64,000 nucleotides of DNA from Streptomyces sp. col6 (GTDB lineage: Bacteria > Actinomycetota > Actinomycetes > Streptomycetales > Streptomycetaceae): NCBI RefSeq assembly GCF_008042035.1, contig NZ_RDBL01000029.1, positions 781,682-845,681 on the forward strand. The letters run 5' to 3'. The position numbers and the translations under genes are program-made. The notes under the pieces were generated by a model. That model saw nothing but the letters and a program-made list of their open reading frames with translations, did not search any database and was not told the origin of the DNA. Below are positions 1-8,407 of this stretch, piece by piece (position 1 is the first letter of the stretch; each line of letters starts with the position of its first letter).

Positions 1-921
1 CCGGCCGCCGCCTCCGCCGCCGACGCTGCCGGTCTCCTCGCCGTTGATCCGGCCGAGGCCGTTGTAGCCGAAGGTCAGCTCCAGGAACGAGTTGTTCTGC
101 GAGCCGCCGATGTACGGGCGCGAGGAGGCGGGCCACAGCTCGACGACCGCCACCCACCAGCCGCCCGCGAAGACCATGGCGAGCGCGGCCAGGCCCAGCT
201 GCCCGAACCTCTTGCGTACGGAGACCGGCGCGAACACCGCGTACAGCACCGCCAGCGGCGGCAGGATCAGGAACGCCTGGAGGGTCTTGGACAGGAACGC
301 GAGTCCGACCGCGATCCCCGCCCAGACCAGCCACTTCGTGCGGCCGTGCTCCATCGCGCGCAGCACGCAGTAGACCGTGACCGTCATCAGCAGGGCGAGC
401 AGCGCGTCCGGGTTGTTGAAGCGGAACATCAGCGCGGCGACCGGCGTCAGCGCGAACACCGCCATGGTGATCAGCCCGGCGGCGGCGCTGAACCGGCGGC
501 GCACGGACGCGTACAGCACCCCGGCCGTCGCCGTGCCCATCAGCACCTGCGGGGCGAGGATCGCCCAGGAGCTGAGCCCGAAGATCCGCACCGACAGGGC
601 CATGGGCCACAGGGTGGCCGGGGGCTTGTCGACGGTGATGGCGTTGGCCGCGTCCAGCGAGCCGAAGAAGAACGCCTTCCAGCTCTGGCTGCCGGCCTGT
701 ACGGCCGCGGAGTAGAAGGAGTTGGCGTAGCCGGAGGCGCTGAGGTTCCAGAGGTACGCCAGCGTGATGACCAGCAGCAGGGCCAGGAAGGCGGGGCGTA
801 CCCAGGGCGCGTCCTCGGACCGGCCGCGCCAGAGGCGGCGGGGCAGGGAGGTGCCGGCCCGAGCGTGCCCCGGGGGGGTGTCCGGCCGGGCCGGCGCGTA
901 GGCGGGGTCGAGCGTGGTCAT
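1..921 (-). CDS. Glycosyltransferase family 39 (ArnT/PMT-like) membrane protein, partial
   Basis: The frame is open from the ATG at 921 to the left edge, so the C-terminus lies outside the window and about 307 residues are visible. The protein has a short cytoplasmic N-terminus followed by several hydrophobic helices. It carries the luminal loop motif DAANAITVDKPP, typical of actinobacterial GT39 enzymes that use polyprenyl-phosphate sugars. The role would be transfer of a lipid-linked sugar outside the membrane. Its start overlaps the stop of the upstream glycosyltransferase (ATGA at 918-921), so the two are translationally coupled and probably act in sequence. The acceptor is unknown. Confidence 0.85.
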   Translation of the reverse strand, partial: MTTLDPAYAPARPDTPPGHARAGTSLPRRLWRGRSEDAPWVRPAFLALLLVITLAYLWNLSASGYANSFYSAAVQAGSQSWKAFFFGSLDAANAITVDKPPATLWPMALSVRIFGLSSWAILAPQVLMGTATAGVLYASVRRRFSAAAGLITMAVFALTPVAALMFRFNNPDALLALLMTVTVYCVLRAMEHGRTKWLVWAGIAVGLAFLSKTLQAFLILPPLAVLYAVFAPVSVRKRFGQLGLAALAMVFAGGWWVAVVELWPASSRPYIGGSQNNSFLELTFGYNGLGRINGEETGSVGGGGGGR

Positions 922-2309
922 CGGGCGTTCCTCAGGTCGTGGGTGGTTTCGGCGACGGGGGGTGCGGGAACGACGGCGCGGGCCGCGGGGGTTACCGGAG
1001 CGGCCGCCGGGGACACGCCCGGGTTTCCCCGGTCGCGGTCCGGGAAGACCCAGGCGCGGAACAGCAGGAACCGCAGGACCGTAGCGGCGAGGTTGGCCGC
1101 GATCAGCACGGCGAGTTCGGTGGTGTGCGAGGGCGAGCCGGACGCGGCGCCCAGGGCCGCCAGCGAACCGGCGGTCAGAGCGAGGCCGATGGCGAAGACC
1201 ACGAGGCCCTGCGCCTGGTGACGGACGGCGCCGCCCCGGCCGCGTACGCCGAAGGTGAGCCTCCGGTTCGCCGCCGTATTGGCGACGGCCGAGACGAGCA
1301 GCGCGGCCCCGTTGGCGAGCTGCGGCCCGGCGCCGAGCCGGAAGAGGGAGTACAGCGCCAGGTAGAACAGCGTGGACAGGGCGCCCACCACACAGAATCC
1401 GACCAGCTGCCGGGCCAGTCCGCCCGGCACCCCGCCGATCCCCCGGTCGCGCGGGTCGTCCCCGAAGGGCCGCGCCAGCCGGTCCAGCGGCAGCGCGCCG
1501 ACGGCCAGCGCCCTCCCCACCCGCCACACGCCCTTCAGGTCCTCGGTGGCGGTGCGCACGATGTGCACCGTGGAGTCGGGGTCGTCGACCCAGTCGACCG
1601 GCACCTCGTGGATGCGCAGCCCGGCCCGCTCGGCGAGCACCAGCATCTCGGTGTCGAAGAACCAGCCGGTGTCCTCGACCATCGGCAGCAGCCGCTGCGC
1701 GACCTCGCGGCGGATGGCCTTGAACCCGCACTGCGCGTCACTGAACCGCGCGGCCAGCGACGAGCGCAGGATGATGTTGTACGCCCGCGAGATGAACTCC
1801 CGCTTCGTCCCCCGCACCACCCGCGAACTGCGCGCGAGCCGGGAGCCGATGGCGAGGTCCGAGTGCCCCGAGATCAGCGGTGCGACCAGCGGCAGCAGCG
1901 CGTTGAGGTCGGTGGACAGGTCCACGTCCATGTACGCGAGCACCGGCGCGTCCGAGTGCGTCCAGACGGTACGCAGCGCCCGCCCGCGCCCCTTCTCCTC
2001 CAGCCGGAACGACCGCACCCCCGGCAGCGAGCGCGCCAGCCGCTGCGCCACCTCGGGCGTACGGTCGGTGCTCGCGTTGTCCGCGACGGTGATCCGGAAG
2101 GCGTACGGGAAGGTGCGCGCCAGGTGATCGTGGAGCCGCAGCACACACGGTTCGAGGTCCTTCTCCTCGTTGTAGACGGGTACCACCACGTCGAGTACGG
2201 GAGCGCCCGCCGCACCGCCCACCCCGGCCAGGAGGTGGTCCCGGGCCGGCAGGGTGCTCCAAGGAGTCTCTGTTCGCATGCCATCGACAGTCGCCAACCG
2301 CGCTGTCAC
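918..2309 (-). CDS. GT2 dolichyl-phosphate-sugar synthase-like protein fused to a GtrA-type membrane domain
   Basis: Residues about 35-270 form a GT2 domain with the nucleotide-sugar motif VVPVYNEE and the metal-binding segment YMDVDLSTD. Residues about 290-440 contain four hydrophobic helices of the GtrA type, associated with flipping polyprenyl-linked sugars. The likely role is to make a polyprenyl-phosphate sugar in the cytoplasm and help pass it across the membrane to the GT39 enzyme encoded directly downstream, with which it overlaps. The start is uncertain: the GTG at 2309 or the ATG at 2279 are both possible, and neither has a clear Shine-Dalgarno sequence. Confidence 0.88.
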   Translation of the reverse strand: MTARLATVDGMRTETPWSTLPARDHLLAGVGGAAGAPVLDVVVPVYNEEKDLEPCVLRLHDHLARTFPYAFRITVADNASTDRTPEVAQRLARSLPGVRSFRLEEKGRGRALRTVWTHSDAPVLAYMDVDLSTDLNALLPLVAPLISGHSDLAIGSRLARSSRVVRGTKREFISRAYNIILRSSLAARFSDAQCGFKAIRREVAQRLLPMVEDTGWFFDTEMLVLAERAGLRIHEVPVDWVDDPDSTVHIVRTATEDLKGVWRVGRALAVGALPLDRLARPFGDDPRDRGIGGVPGGLARQLVGFCVVGALSTLFYLALYSLFRLGAGPQLANGAALLVSAVANTAANRRLTFGVRGRGGAVRHQAQGLVVFAIGLALTAGSLAALGAASGSPSHTTELAVLIAANLAATVLRFLLFRAWVFPDRDRGNPGVSPAAAPVTPAARAVVPAPPVAETTHDLRNAR

Positions 2310-2361
2310 GGGTGTGTGGTGAGCCTGTGACCCGTCTGTGAGTGCTCCGGAACGCCGGCCC

Positions 2362-3219
2362 TCAGCGCTCGGCGTCGCCCCACTCCGTGACGGCCACCTC
2401 GTCGCCGGCCGACAGCTTCCCCGGCGTGATCACGGAGAACTTGGCGCCGAACACGACGCCCCCGCTCACCGCCCGCCGGTAGCCGGCCAGCGTACGCAAG
2501 GGCTCCGGGCCCCGCCGCACCCCGGCCTCCTGCGTGACCAGGGTGACGGCACAGCGCACCGCGAGTTTGGCGTACCCCAGCTCGGCGCCGCCAATGGTGA
2601 GGCGGCGCGCACGGTCCTCGGCGTGCGGTACGGCCGCCCAGTCGTCGTCCTCGTGGCCGTCGACGACGATGTTCGGGCGGAAGCGGTTCATCGGCAGGGG
2701 CGGGGCGCCCCGCTCGGCCATCCGCCGGTTGAGGAGGTCCAGGGAGGCGACGGACAGCAGGTGCACCGCGCTGCTGTCGGCGTATCCGGACGGGCCGGGG
2801 ACCAGGCCGTCGGCGATCCGGTCGTGCTCCGGCGGCACCCGGACGAGCCGGCTGCGCGTGCCGAGGACCTCCGAGAGCCAGGCGGCGACGTCGTCGCCCT
2901 GGTCGATGCCCTGGTACGTGTCACCGAACAGATCGACGTCACGGCGCGGGGCGGACGTCGTCACATCGAGGCGCACCGCACCGTGCCCGTCCGCGTCGTC
3001 GGCCGTACCGAGCGTGAGCCGGCTCCCGTCGGCGCTGACGGCGGGCCGGATCAGGGCGAGGCGGGGATCCCGGCGCTGCGTGCGGAAGACCCCGTCCTCG
3101 CTGATGACCATGAAACCGCGGTCGTGCGCGAGGCCCGCCGGTGTCAGGACCGCGTCGCTCACCGACGTACCGGCGCAGCCCTTGAGGGGGTAACAGATCA
3201 GATCCGTGACGCGCGCCAT
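2362..3219 (-). CDS. MOSC domain protein with N-terminal beta-barrel (YcbX-like)
   Basis: This is a 285-residue protein beginning MARVTDLICYPLKGC, the standard opening of the MOSC N-terminal beta-barrel domain. A MOSC core follows, with RFRPNIVV and a later CAVTL segment carrying the conserved Cys. Relatives bind molybdenum cofactor or transfer sulfur and reduce N-hydroxylated compounds; the substrate here is not deducible. A longer frame runs upstream to 4119, but it lies antisense to the methyltransferase gene, so the ATG at 3219 is the better start. It is divergent from the methyltransferase gene with about 130 bp between them. Confidence 0.85.
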   Translation of the reverse strand: MARVTDLICYPLKGCAGTSVSDAVLTPAGLAHDRGFMVISEDGVFRTQRRDPRLALIRPAVSADGSRLTLGTADDADGHGAVRLDVTTSAPRRDVDLFGDTYQGIDQGDDVAAWLSEVLGTRSRLVRVPPEHDRIADGLVPGPSGYADSSAVHLLSVASLDLLNRRMAERGAPPLPMNRFRPNIVVDGHEDDDWAAVPHAEDRARRLTIGGAELGYAKLAVRCAVTLVTQEAGVRRGPEPLRTLAGYRRAVSGGVVFGAKFSVITPGKLSAGDEVAVTEWGDAER

Positions 3220-3348
3220 GCGGTGCCCCCTTCGCTCCACGACCACTATCGGCGACCGCCGGTCCCCCCGCTCCACCGCCCCGGCGGCCCGTGCCGGACG
3301 GGCCCAATCCGGTTGACCGGCCCCCTCGCACGGTGCTGGAGTCGGCGC

Positions 3349-4089
3349 GTGGACAGCATCCCCGCCAACCGGCGGCTCTGGAACAGGATCAGCGGCGACT
3401 ACCAGCGCAGGCACGACCGGCAGATCGGTGCCGCGCCCCGGCTGTGGGGCATGTACTCCGTGCCCGACGCGCGGCTGGGCGCCCTGGGCGACGTCACCGG
3501 CAAGCGCGTCCTCGAACTGGGCTGCGGCGCCGGTCAGTGGTCCAGGGCGCTCGCCGCAGAGGGTGCCGACGTGGTCGGGATCGACCTGTCCGAGGCCCAG
3601 CTCGGCGCGGCGGCCGGGGCGATGGGGGCGGCCCGCTACGCGCTGGTGCAGGGGGCCGCCGAACAGCTCCCGTTCGCCGACGCCGCCTTCGACCTGGTGT
3701 TCTGCGACTTCGGCGGCCTCAGCTGGGCGCCCCCGCACCTGGCCGTCCCGGAGGCCGCGCGCGTCCTGCGCCGGGGCGGGCGGCTGGTGTTCAACGTCGC
3801 GAGCCCCTGGTTCGAGGCCTGCTACGACGAAGCCGCCGCCCGCGTGACCACGACGCTCCAGCAGGACTACTTCGGGCTGGACCACATCGCCGAGGGCGAC
3901 GGCGCGACGAGCTACCAGCTCACCTACGGCGACTGGGTCAGGGTCCTGCGCGGCGCGGACCTCGTCATCGACGACCTGGTCGAGCCCCGCCCCGAACGCG
4001 GAACGCCCAACGGCTACAACGAGACCGACCCGCCCGACTGGGGCCACCGCTGGCCGGCGGAACTGCTCTGGGTGACCCACAAGCCGTAG
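3349..4089 (+). CDS. Class I SAM-dependent methyltransferase
   Basis: This is a 246-residue protein starting at a GTG (VDSIPANRRLW). The SAM-binding motif I is VLELGCGAGQWSRAL at about residue 50. An acidic residue ends strand beta-2 (VVGIDLS), and post-motif I/II segments LPFADAAFDLVFCDF and VLRRGGRLVFN follow. This is the Methyltransf_11 layout seen in small-molecule methyltransferases. No neighbour suggests a substrate. It converges on the histidine kinase gene with a 16-bp gap. An alternative frame extends further upstream, but it lacks homology-like sequence and overlaps the MOSC gene. Confidence 0.85.
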   Translation: MDSIPANRRLWNRISGDYQRRHDRQIGAAPRLWGMYSVPDARLGALGDVTGKRVLELGCGAGQWSRALAAEGADVVGIDLSEAQLGAAAGAMGAARYALVQGAAEQLPFADAAFDLVFCDFGGLSWAPPHLAVPEAARVLRRGGRLVFNVASPWFEACYDEAAARVTTTLQQDYFGLDHIAEGDGATSYQLTYGDWVRVLRGADLVIDDLVEPRPERGTPNGYNETDPPDWGHRWPAELLWVTHKP

Positions 4090-4105
4090 GTCCCACCGCC
4101 CGCTG

Positions 4106-5677
4106 TCACCCGGCGGCAACGGCCGGCGCCGCCACGGAGGACGGGACCCGCTCCGCGGGCAGATGCACCGCGAACACCGTCTCGCCCGGGACCGAGCGCA
4201 CCTCCACCGCGCCGCCGTGGGCCGTCACCACCGCCTGGACGATCGCGAGACCGAGGCCCGTGGAGCCGGCGTGGCGGGAGCGGGAGGCGTCGCCCCGGGC
4301 GAAGCGTTCGAAGACGTGGGGCAGGAGGGCGGGCGGGATGCCGGGGCCGTCGTCCTGGATCTCCAGGGTGACCCAGGGGTGGCCGGGGGCCGCCAGGACG
4401 CGGGCGGTGACCGTGGTGCCCGGTGGGGTGTGGGTGCGAGCGTTGGCCAGGAGGTTGACCAGGACCTGGTGGATCCGGGTGGGGTCGGCGTGGACCGTCG
4501 CCGGGATGTCGGGGAGGTCCAGGCGCCAGTGCCGGGGCGGTTCGGTGGCGGTGCGGCCCGCCGCACGGGCATCGCTCACCGCGTCCACGACGAGCGGCGA
4601 GAGATCGGTGCTCTCGTACGAGAGCGGGCGGCCCGCGTCCAGGCGGGCGAGCAGGAGCAGGTCCTCCACCATGCCCGTCATGCGCTGCGCCTCGGACTCG
4701 ATGCGGCCGAGCGCGTGCCGGGTGTCGGGGCCGGGATCCTCGCGGCCGCGCCGGGTGAGTTCGGCGTAGCCGCGTATCGAGGCCAGCGGCGTGCGCAGTT
4801 CGTGGCTGGCGTCCGCGACGAACTGGCGCACCCGCGTCTCGCTGCGCTGCCGTGCGTCCAGGGCCGAACCGACATGGCCCAGCATCCGGTTGAGCGCCGC
4901 GCCGACCTGGCCGACCTCCGTGCGCGGGTCCGCCTCGGTGTCCGGGACGCGTTCGAAGAGGGCCACCTCGCCGCTGTGCAGCGGGAGTTCGGAGACCCGG
5001 GTCGCCGTGGCGGCCACCCGGCGCAGCGGGCGCAGGGCGACACCGACCATGGCCGCGCCTGCGATCCCGGCAGCGACGAGCCCCGCGCCGGTCACGCAGA
5101 CCTCGACCAGGATCAGGGTGTTCAGCGCACGGCTCACCTCGGCCGTGGGGATGCCGACCAGGACGGACCCGCCGTCGCTCGCGGGGACCGCCCGCACCCG
5201 GTAGCCGCCGAGGCCGGGCAGCTCGACGTCGTGCGCGCTGTCGTCCGCCGTCACACCGGCCGCCGTGAGGGCGTCCCGCTGGGCGGTGCTCAGCGGTTCG
5301 GTGTTCTCCGCGGCGTCGAACCCGCCGTCCTTCACCACGGCCGAGTCGGTGACCTCACCGTGCTCGATCAGCGCGCCGAACGTCTCCAGGGGCTGGCCGC
5401 CCATGCCGATGAAACCGAGCGGATCGCGGTCCTTCGGACCCCCCGGGACGGGCGCCCCGCCCGGCACCCGTTCGGCGCGTACCGCGATGTCCCGCAGCTG
5501 GTCGTCCAGCTTCCCGTACATGTAGCTGTGGAAGGCGATAGCCGTGACCGAGCCGATCACGGCGGCGACCACCGCGATCAGCGTGACCGCCGAGACCACC
5601 AGCCGGGTGCGCAGGGTCCACGGCCGGCCCGTGCGCCGAGAGCGTCGCGTGCGGACCGGGCCGGGCTCGCGGGGCAT
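4106..5677 (-). CDS. Sensor histidine kinase (HAMP-HisKA-HATPase_c)
   Basis: The protein has an N-terminal transmembrane segment (LVVSAVTLIAVVAAVIGSV), an extracytoplasmic sensor region of about 130 residues, and a second transmembrane helix (LVAAGIAGAAMVGVAL). A HAMP linker follows, then the phosphoacceptor box FVADASHELRTPLASI, and finally ATP-binding N, G1 and G2 boxes (NLLANARTHTPPG, DDGPGIP, GLGLAIV). It phosphorylates the response regulator encoded immediately upstream, whose stop overlaps the start region. The ATG at 5677 has GGTGAG seven bases before it and is preferred to the GTG at 5689. The stimulus is unknown. The overall shape matches TcrY/TrcS-type kinases. Confidence 0.92.
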   Translation of the reverse strand: MPREPGPVRTRRSRRTGRPWTLRTRLVVSAVTLIAVVAAVIGSVTAIAFHSYMYGKLDDQLRDIAVRAERVPGGAPVPGGPKDRDPLGFIGMGGQPLETFGALIEHGEVTDSAVVKDGGFDAAENTEPLSTAQRDALTAAGVTADDSAHDVELPGLGGYRVRAVPASDGGSVLVGIPTAEVSRALNTLILVEVCVTGAGLVAAGIAGAAMVGVALRPLRRVAATATRVSELPLHSGEVALFERVPDTEADPRTEVGQVGAALNRMLGHVGSALDARQRSETRVRQFVADASHELRTPLASIRGYAELTRRGREDPGPDTRHALGRIESEAQRMTGMVEDLLLLARLDAGRPLSYESTDLSPLVVDAVSDARAAGRTATEPPRHWRLDLPDIPATVHADPTRIHQVLVNLLANARTHTPPGTTVTARVLAAPGHPWVTLEIQDDGPGIPPALLPHVFERFARGDASRSRHAGSTGLGLAIVQAVVTAHGGAVEVRSVPGETVFAVHLPAERVPSSVAAPAVAAG

Positions 5678-5681
5678 GACG

Positions 5682-6419
5682 CTACTCACCGGGCTTGATC
5701 AGATATCCCGCGCCGCGCCGGGTGTGGATCATGGGCGTGCGGCCCGCGTCGATCTTCTTGCGCAGGTAGGAGATGTACAGCTCGACCACGTTGGCCTGGC
5801 CGCCGAAGTCGTAGTTCCAGACCCGGTCCAGGATCTGGGCCTTGCTGAGCACCCGGCGCGGGTTGCGCATCAGGAACCGCAGCAGCTCGAACTCGGTCGC
5901 CGTCAGGTGGATGTTCGTCCCGCCCCGGCTCACCTCGTGGCTGTCCTCGTCCAGCATCAGGTCGCCCACGACGAGCTGCGACTCGCTGCGCGCCGTCGCC
6001 GTGCCCGAGCGCCGGATCAGCCCGCGCAGCCGCGCCACGACCTCCTCCAGGCTGAACGGCTTGGTGACGTAGTCGTCGCCGCCCGCCGTGAGCCCGGCGA
6101 TCCGGTCCTCCACGGAGTCCCGCGCGGTCAGGAACAGCACCGGCACGTCGGACAGCTCCCGGCGCAGCCTGCCGAGGACGGCGAGCCCGTCCATGTCCGG
6201 CAGCATCACGTCCAGGATCACCGCGTCCGGCCGGAAGTCGCGGGCCGCCCGCACGGCGCCGGCCCCGTCCCCGGCGCTGCGCACCTCCCAGCCCTCGTAC
6301 CGGAGCGCCATCGACAGCAGCTCCGTGAGCGAGGCCTCGTCGTCCACGACCAGCACGCGGACGGGGGTGCGGTCCGGCCTGAGCAGTTCGGTGCGCCCCT
6401 GGGGCGAGGTCGTCGTCAT
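5682..6419 (-). CDS. OmpR-family response regulator
   Basis: This is a 245-residue protein. The receiver domain spans residues about 20-135, with the acidic pair D26/D27, phosphoacceptor D70 (ILDVMLPDMDG), T98 and K120 (VTKPF). The C-terminal winged-helix domain (about 150-243) has the OmpR recognition pattern (TATEFELLRFLM, VVELYISYLRKKID, RGAGYLI). It pairs with the kinase that follows in the same operon. Targets cannot be read from the sequence. A 76-bp gap separates it from the amidohydrolase gene upstream on the same strand in coordinate order. Confidence 0.94.
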   Translation of the reverse strand: MTTTSPQGRTELLRPDRTPVRVLVVDDEASLTELLSMALRYEGWEVRSAGDGAGAVRAARDFRPDAVILDVMLPDMDGLAVLGRLRRELSDVPVLFLTARDSVEDRIAGLTAGGDDYVTKPFSLEEVVARLRGLIRRSGTATARSESQLVVGDLMLDEDSHEVSRGGTNIHLTATEFELLRFLMRNPRRVLSKAQILDRVWNYDFGGQANVVELYISYLRKKIDAGRTPMIHTRRGAGYLIKPGE

Positions 6420-6495
6420 GCCTCAACCGTCCGGGACGGCCCTGAGAGAGTTCTTTTCCGTTTCTGTGAATTGCCTGAGAAAGCGAGCGGCGCTC

Positions 6496-7371
6496 TCAGA
6501 CGCCGAACAGCGCCTTCGCGTTGTCGTGGCAGACCGCCCGCAGCCAGTCGTCGCCGAGTCCCAGTCGTTCCAGGGCGTGCAGCTGGTGGGCGTACGGGTA
6601 CGGGATGTTCGGGAAGTCCGTGCCCAGCAGGATGCGGTCGCCGAGGTCCGTGAGCCGGCCGTGCTCCGCCTTCGGGAACGGCGTGAACGCCTCCGTGAAG
6701 TCGGTGAACGCCATCGTCGTGTCGAGCCGGACCTCGGGGTACGTCTCCGCGAGCGTCAGGAACTCCGCGTACTCCGGCATCCCCATGTGGGCCACGACCA
6801 GCGGCAGCCGGGGGTGCCGGGCCAGGACGCGGGCGATGGGGTCCGGGCCGGTGTACGCGCCGGGCGCCGGGCCCGAGCCGCAGTGCGTCACGACCGGGAT
6901 GCCCGCCTCCGCGAGCAGCCCCCAGACCGGGTCGAGCAGCGGGTCGCCGGGGTCGTACGCGCCGACCTGGAGGTGTGCCTTGAAGACCCGGGCGCCGGCC
7001 TCCACGGCCTCCCGGACGTAGCGCCCGGCCTCCGGTTCGGGGAAGAAGGTCGCGGTGTGCAGGCAGTCGGGGGTGCGGGCGGCGAAGTCCGCGGCCCAGG
7101 CGTTGAGCCAGGCGGCCATGGACGGCTTGTGCGGGTAGAGCATCGACGTGAAGCGCAGAACGCCGAACGAGCGGAGCAGGGCGAGCCGTTCGTCCTCCTC
7201 GTGCCGGTAGGTGATCGGCCACTCCAGGCCGGTCAGCGGACCCGCCGCGTCGAAGTACGCCCAGACCTTGCGCAGCACCCGCTCCGGCATGAAGTGCGTG
7301 TGGACGTCGATGAGTCCGGGCAGCCCGAGCCGCTGCCGGAACCGCACCACGTCGTCGTGATCGTCACCCAT
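6496..7371 (-). CDS. Amidohydrolase-2 family TIM-barrel hydrolase
   Basis: This is a 291-residue protein with the N-terminal metal-binding motif DVHTHFMPE. Conserved barrel segments follow (VFKAHLQVG, VVTHCGSG, LVVAHMGMPE), and there is a C-terminal acid in ILLGTDFPNIPYPY. This is the layout of the amidohydrolase-2 family (ACMSD-like decarboxylases and related hydrolases). The substrate is unknown. It starts 13 bp after the DUF2797 gene on the same strand, so the two probably form an operon. Confidence 0.85.
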   Translation of the reverse strand: MGDDHDDVVRFRQRLGLPGLIDVHTHFMPERVLRKVWAYFDAAGPLTGLEWPITYRHEEDERLALLRSFGVLRFTSMLYPHKPSMAAWLNAWAADFAARTPDCLHTATFFPEPEAGRYVREAVEAGARVFKAHLQVGAYDPGDPLLDPVWGLLAEAGIPVVTHCGSGPAPGAYTGPDPIARVLARHPRLPLVVAHMGMPEYAEFLTLAETYPEVRLDTTMAFTDFTEAFTPFPKAEHGRLTDLGDRILLGTDFPNIPYPYAHQLHALERLGLGDDWLRAVCHDNAKALFGV

Positions 7372-7384
7372 GCGGCCGACCCTC

Positions 7385-8275
7385 TCAGAACAGCCCGTCC
7401 TGCGCCGCCGCGCCCCCCACCGCGACGGTCGGCACGCTCACCCCGGCGGCACCCGCACCGGCCGCCGCCAGCGACCAGCCGGTCATCAGCCGGGTGTCGA
7501 CGACGACGATCCCCTGCGCGCCCGTGTCCAGATGCAGATCCGGGCCGGCCGCCGCGACCAGCCGTCCCGCGACCGTGCCGCCGTCGGCCAGACCGGTCAC
7601 CGCGCGGACCGGCCCCGGCCCGGACGCCGCCTCCAGCCCGAAGATCCCCGCGTGGTCCACCGCCGCGAACGGCAGCCGCTCCAGCACCGCCGGCCCGCCG
7701 CCGCCCTCCAGCACCGCCGCCTTCCCGTACAGCTCGGCCAGCTCGGCGGCCCGCTCCGCCGGCTCCGGGAGGTCCGCCCGCACCGCCCGCTTGCGCGCGT
7801 ACGCGATGCGGTCCGGGACCCCGAGCGCCGCCCGCAGCACCTCCTCGGCCTGGCGCGCCGCCATCAGCGGGCCGCGCCCCAGCCAGCTGAAGACCACCGC
7901 CCCCTGCTCCCGCAGCCGCGCCTCGCCCCGCTCCTCCGCGGTGATCCCGACCTTCACCATGCCGGGCCCGAACCACGCCAGGTACACCCGGTACGTACGC
8001 GGGTCGTCCGGGATCGTGTCGGCGGCCACCGAGTGCGCCCGGTCGAGCCGCCCGCACTCGGGGCAGCGCCCGCCCGTGCTCGACGCGGGGACCACGGCGG
8101 CCACCGGGCAGGCGTTGTCCCGGGCCCCGGAGCAGCGCCGCTCACCGGCCGCCCGGAAGCCGAACTCCGTCCCGTACGCCAGCGCGCTCGCCCGTGTCCG
8201 CCGCCCCTTGCGCCAGCCGAGCGCGGGGCCGCCGGAGTCCTCGGGCCAGCGGAGGTCGGTGCACTGCCAGTCCAT
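7385..8275 (-). CDS. DUF2797 domain protein
   Basis: This is a 296-residue protein starting MDWQCTDLRWPEDSGG. It has a cysteine set consistent with a zinc ribbon (CSGARDNAC and CPECGR) and then the segment YLAWFGPGMVKVGIT, which is characteristic of DUF2797. The segment somewhat recalls a GIY-YIG-like fold, but no function is established. A much longer frame runs upstream to 12286, but it lies antisense to three real genes, so the ATG at 8275 is chosen. It is divergent from the FAD oxidase and upstream of the amidohydrolase gene in a likely two-gene operon. Confidence 0.8.
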   Translation of the reverse strand: MDWQCTDLRWPEDSGGPALGWRKGRRTRASALAYGTEFGFRAAGERRCSGARDNACPVAAVVPASSTGGRCPECGRLDRAHSVAADTIPDDPRTYRVYLAWFGPGMVKVGITAEERGEARLREQGAVVFSWLGRGPLMAARQAEEVLRAALGVPDRIAYARKRAVRADLPEPAERAAELAELYGKAAVLEGGGGPAVLERLPFAAVDHAGIFGLEAASGPGPVRAVTGLADGGTVAGRLVAAAGPDLHLDTGAQGIVVVDTRLMTGWSLAAAGAGAAGVSVPTVAVGGAAAQDGLF

Positions 8276-8344
8276 GCGCGGACTCCCTGGTTCTGGGTAC
8301 GGACGATTGCGAACCCGGCAACGGTCCCACACCTGGGAACATGA

Positions 8345-8360
8345 TGTGATCTGCGTCACA
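8345..8360. promoter_or_regulatory. TGTGA-N6-TCACA palindrome upstream of the FAD oxidase
   Basis: A perfect 5-bp inverted repeat with a 6-bp spacer lies 48 bp before the oxidase start. It fits the Streptomyces Crp pattern GTG-N6-GNCAC. The same element recurs at 10828-10843. Alternatively, its right half GTCACA, followed 16 bp later by CGCTCC, could be an ECF41-like promoter. Confidence 0.5.
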
Positions 8361-8407
8361 CTGGAAGGAGTGGGTCCGCTCCCAGGATCCCTCAGAGGTG
8401 TTCCACC

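Noticed and set aside
939..2330. Plus-strand 463-codon frame
   Set aside because: It mirrors the glycosyltransferase gene and has low-complexity Arg/Gly composition with no domain.
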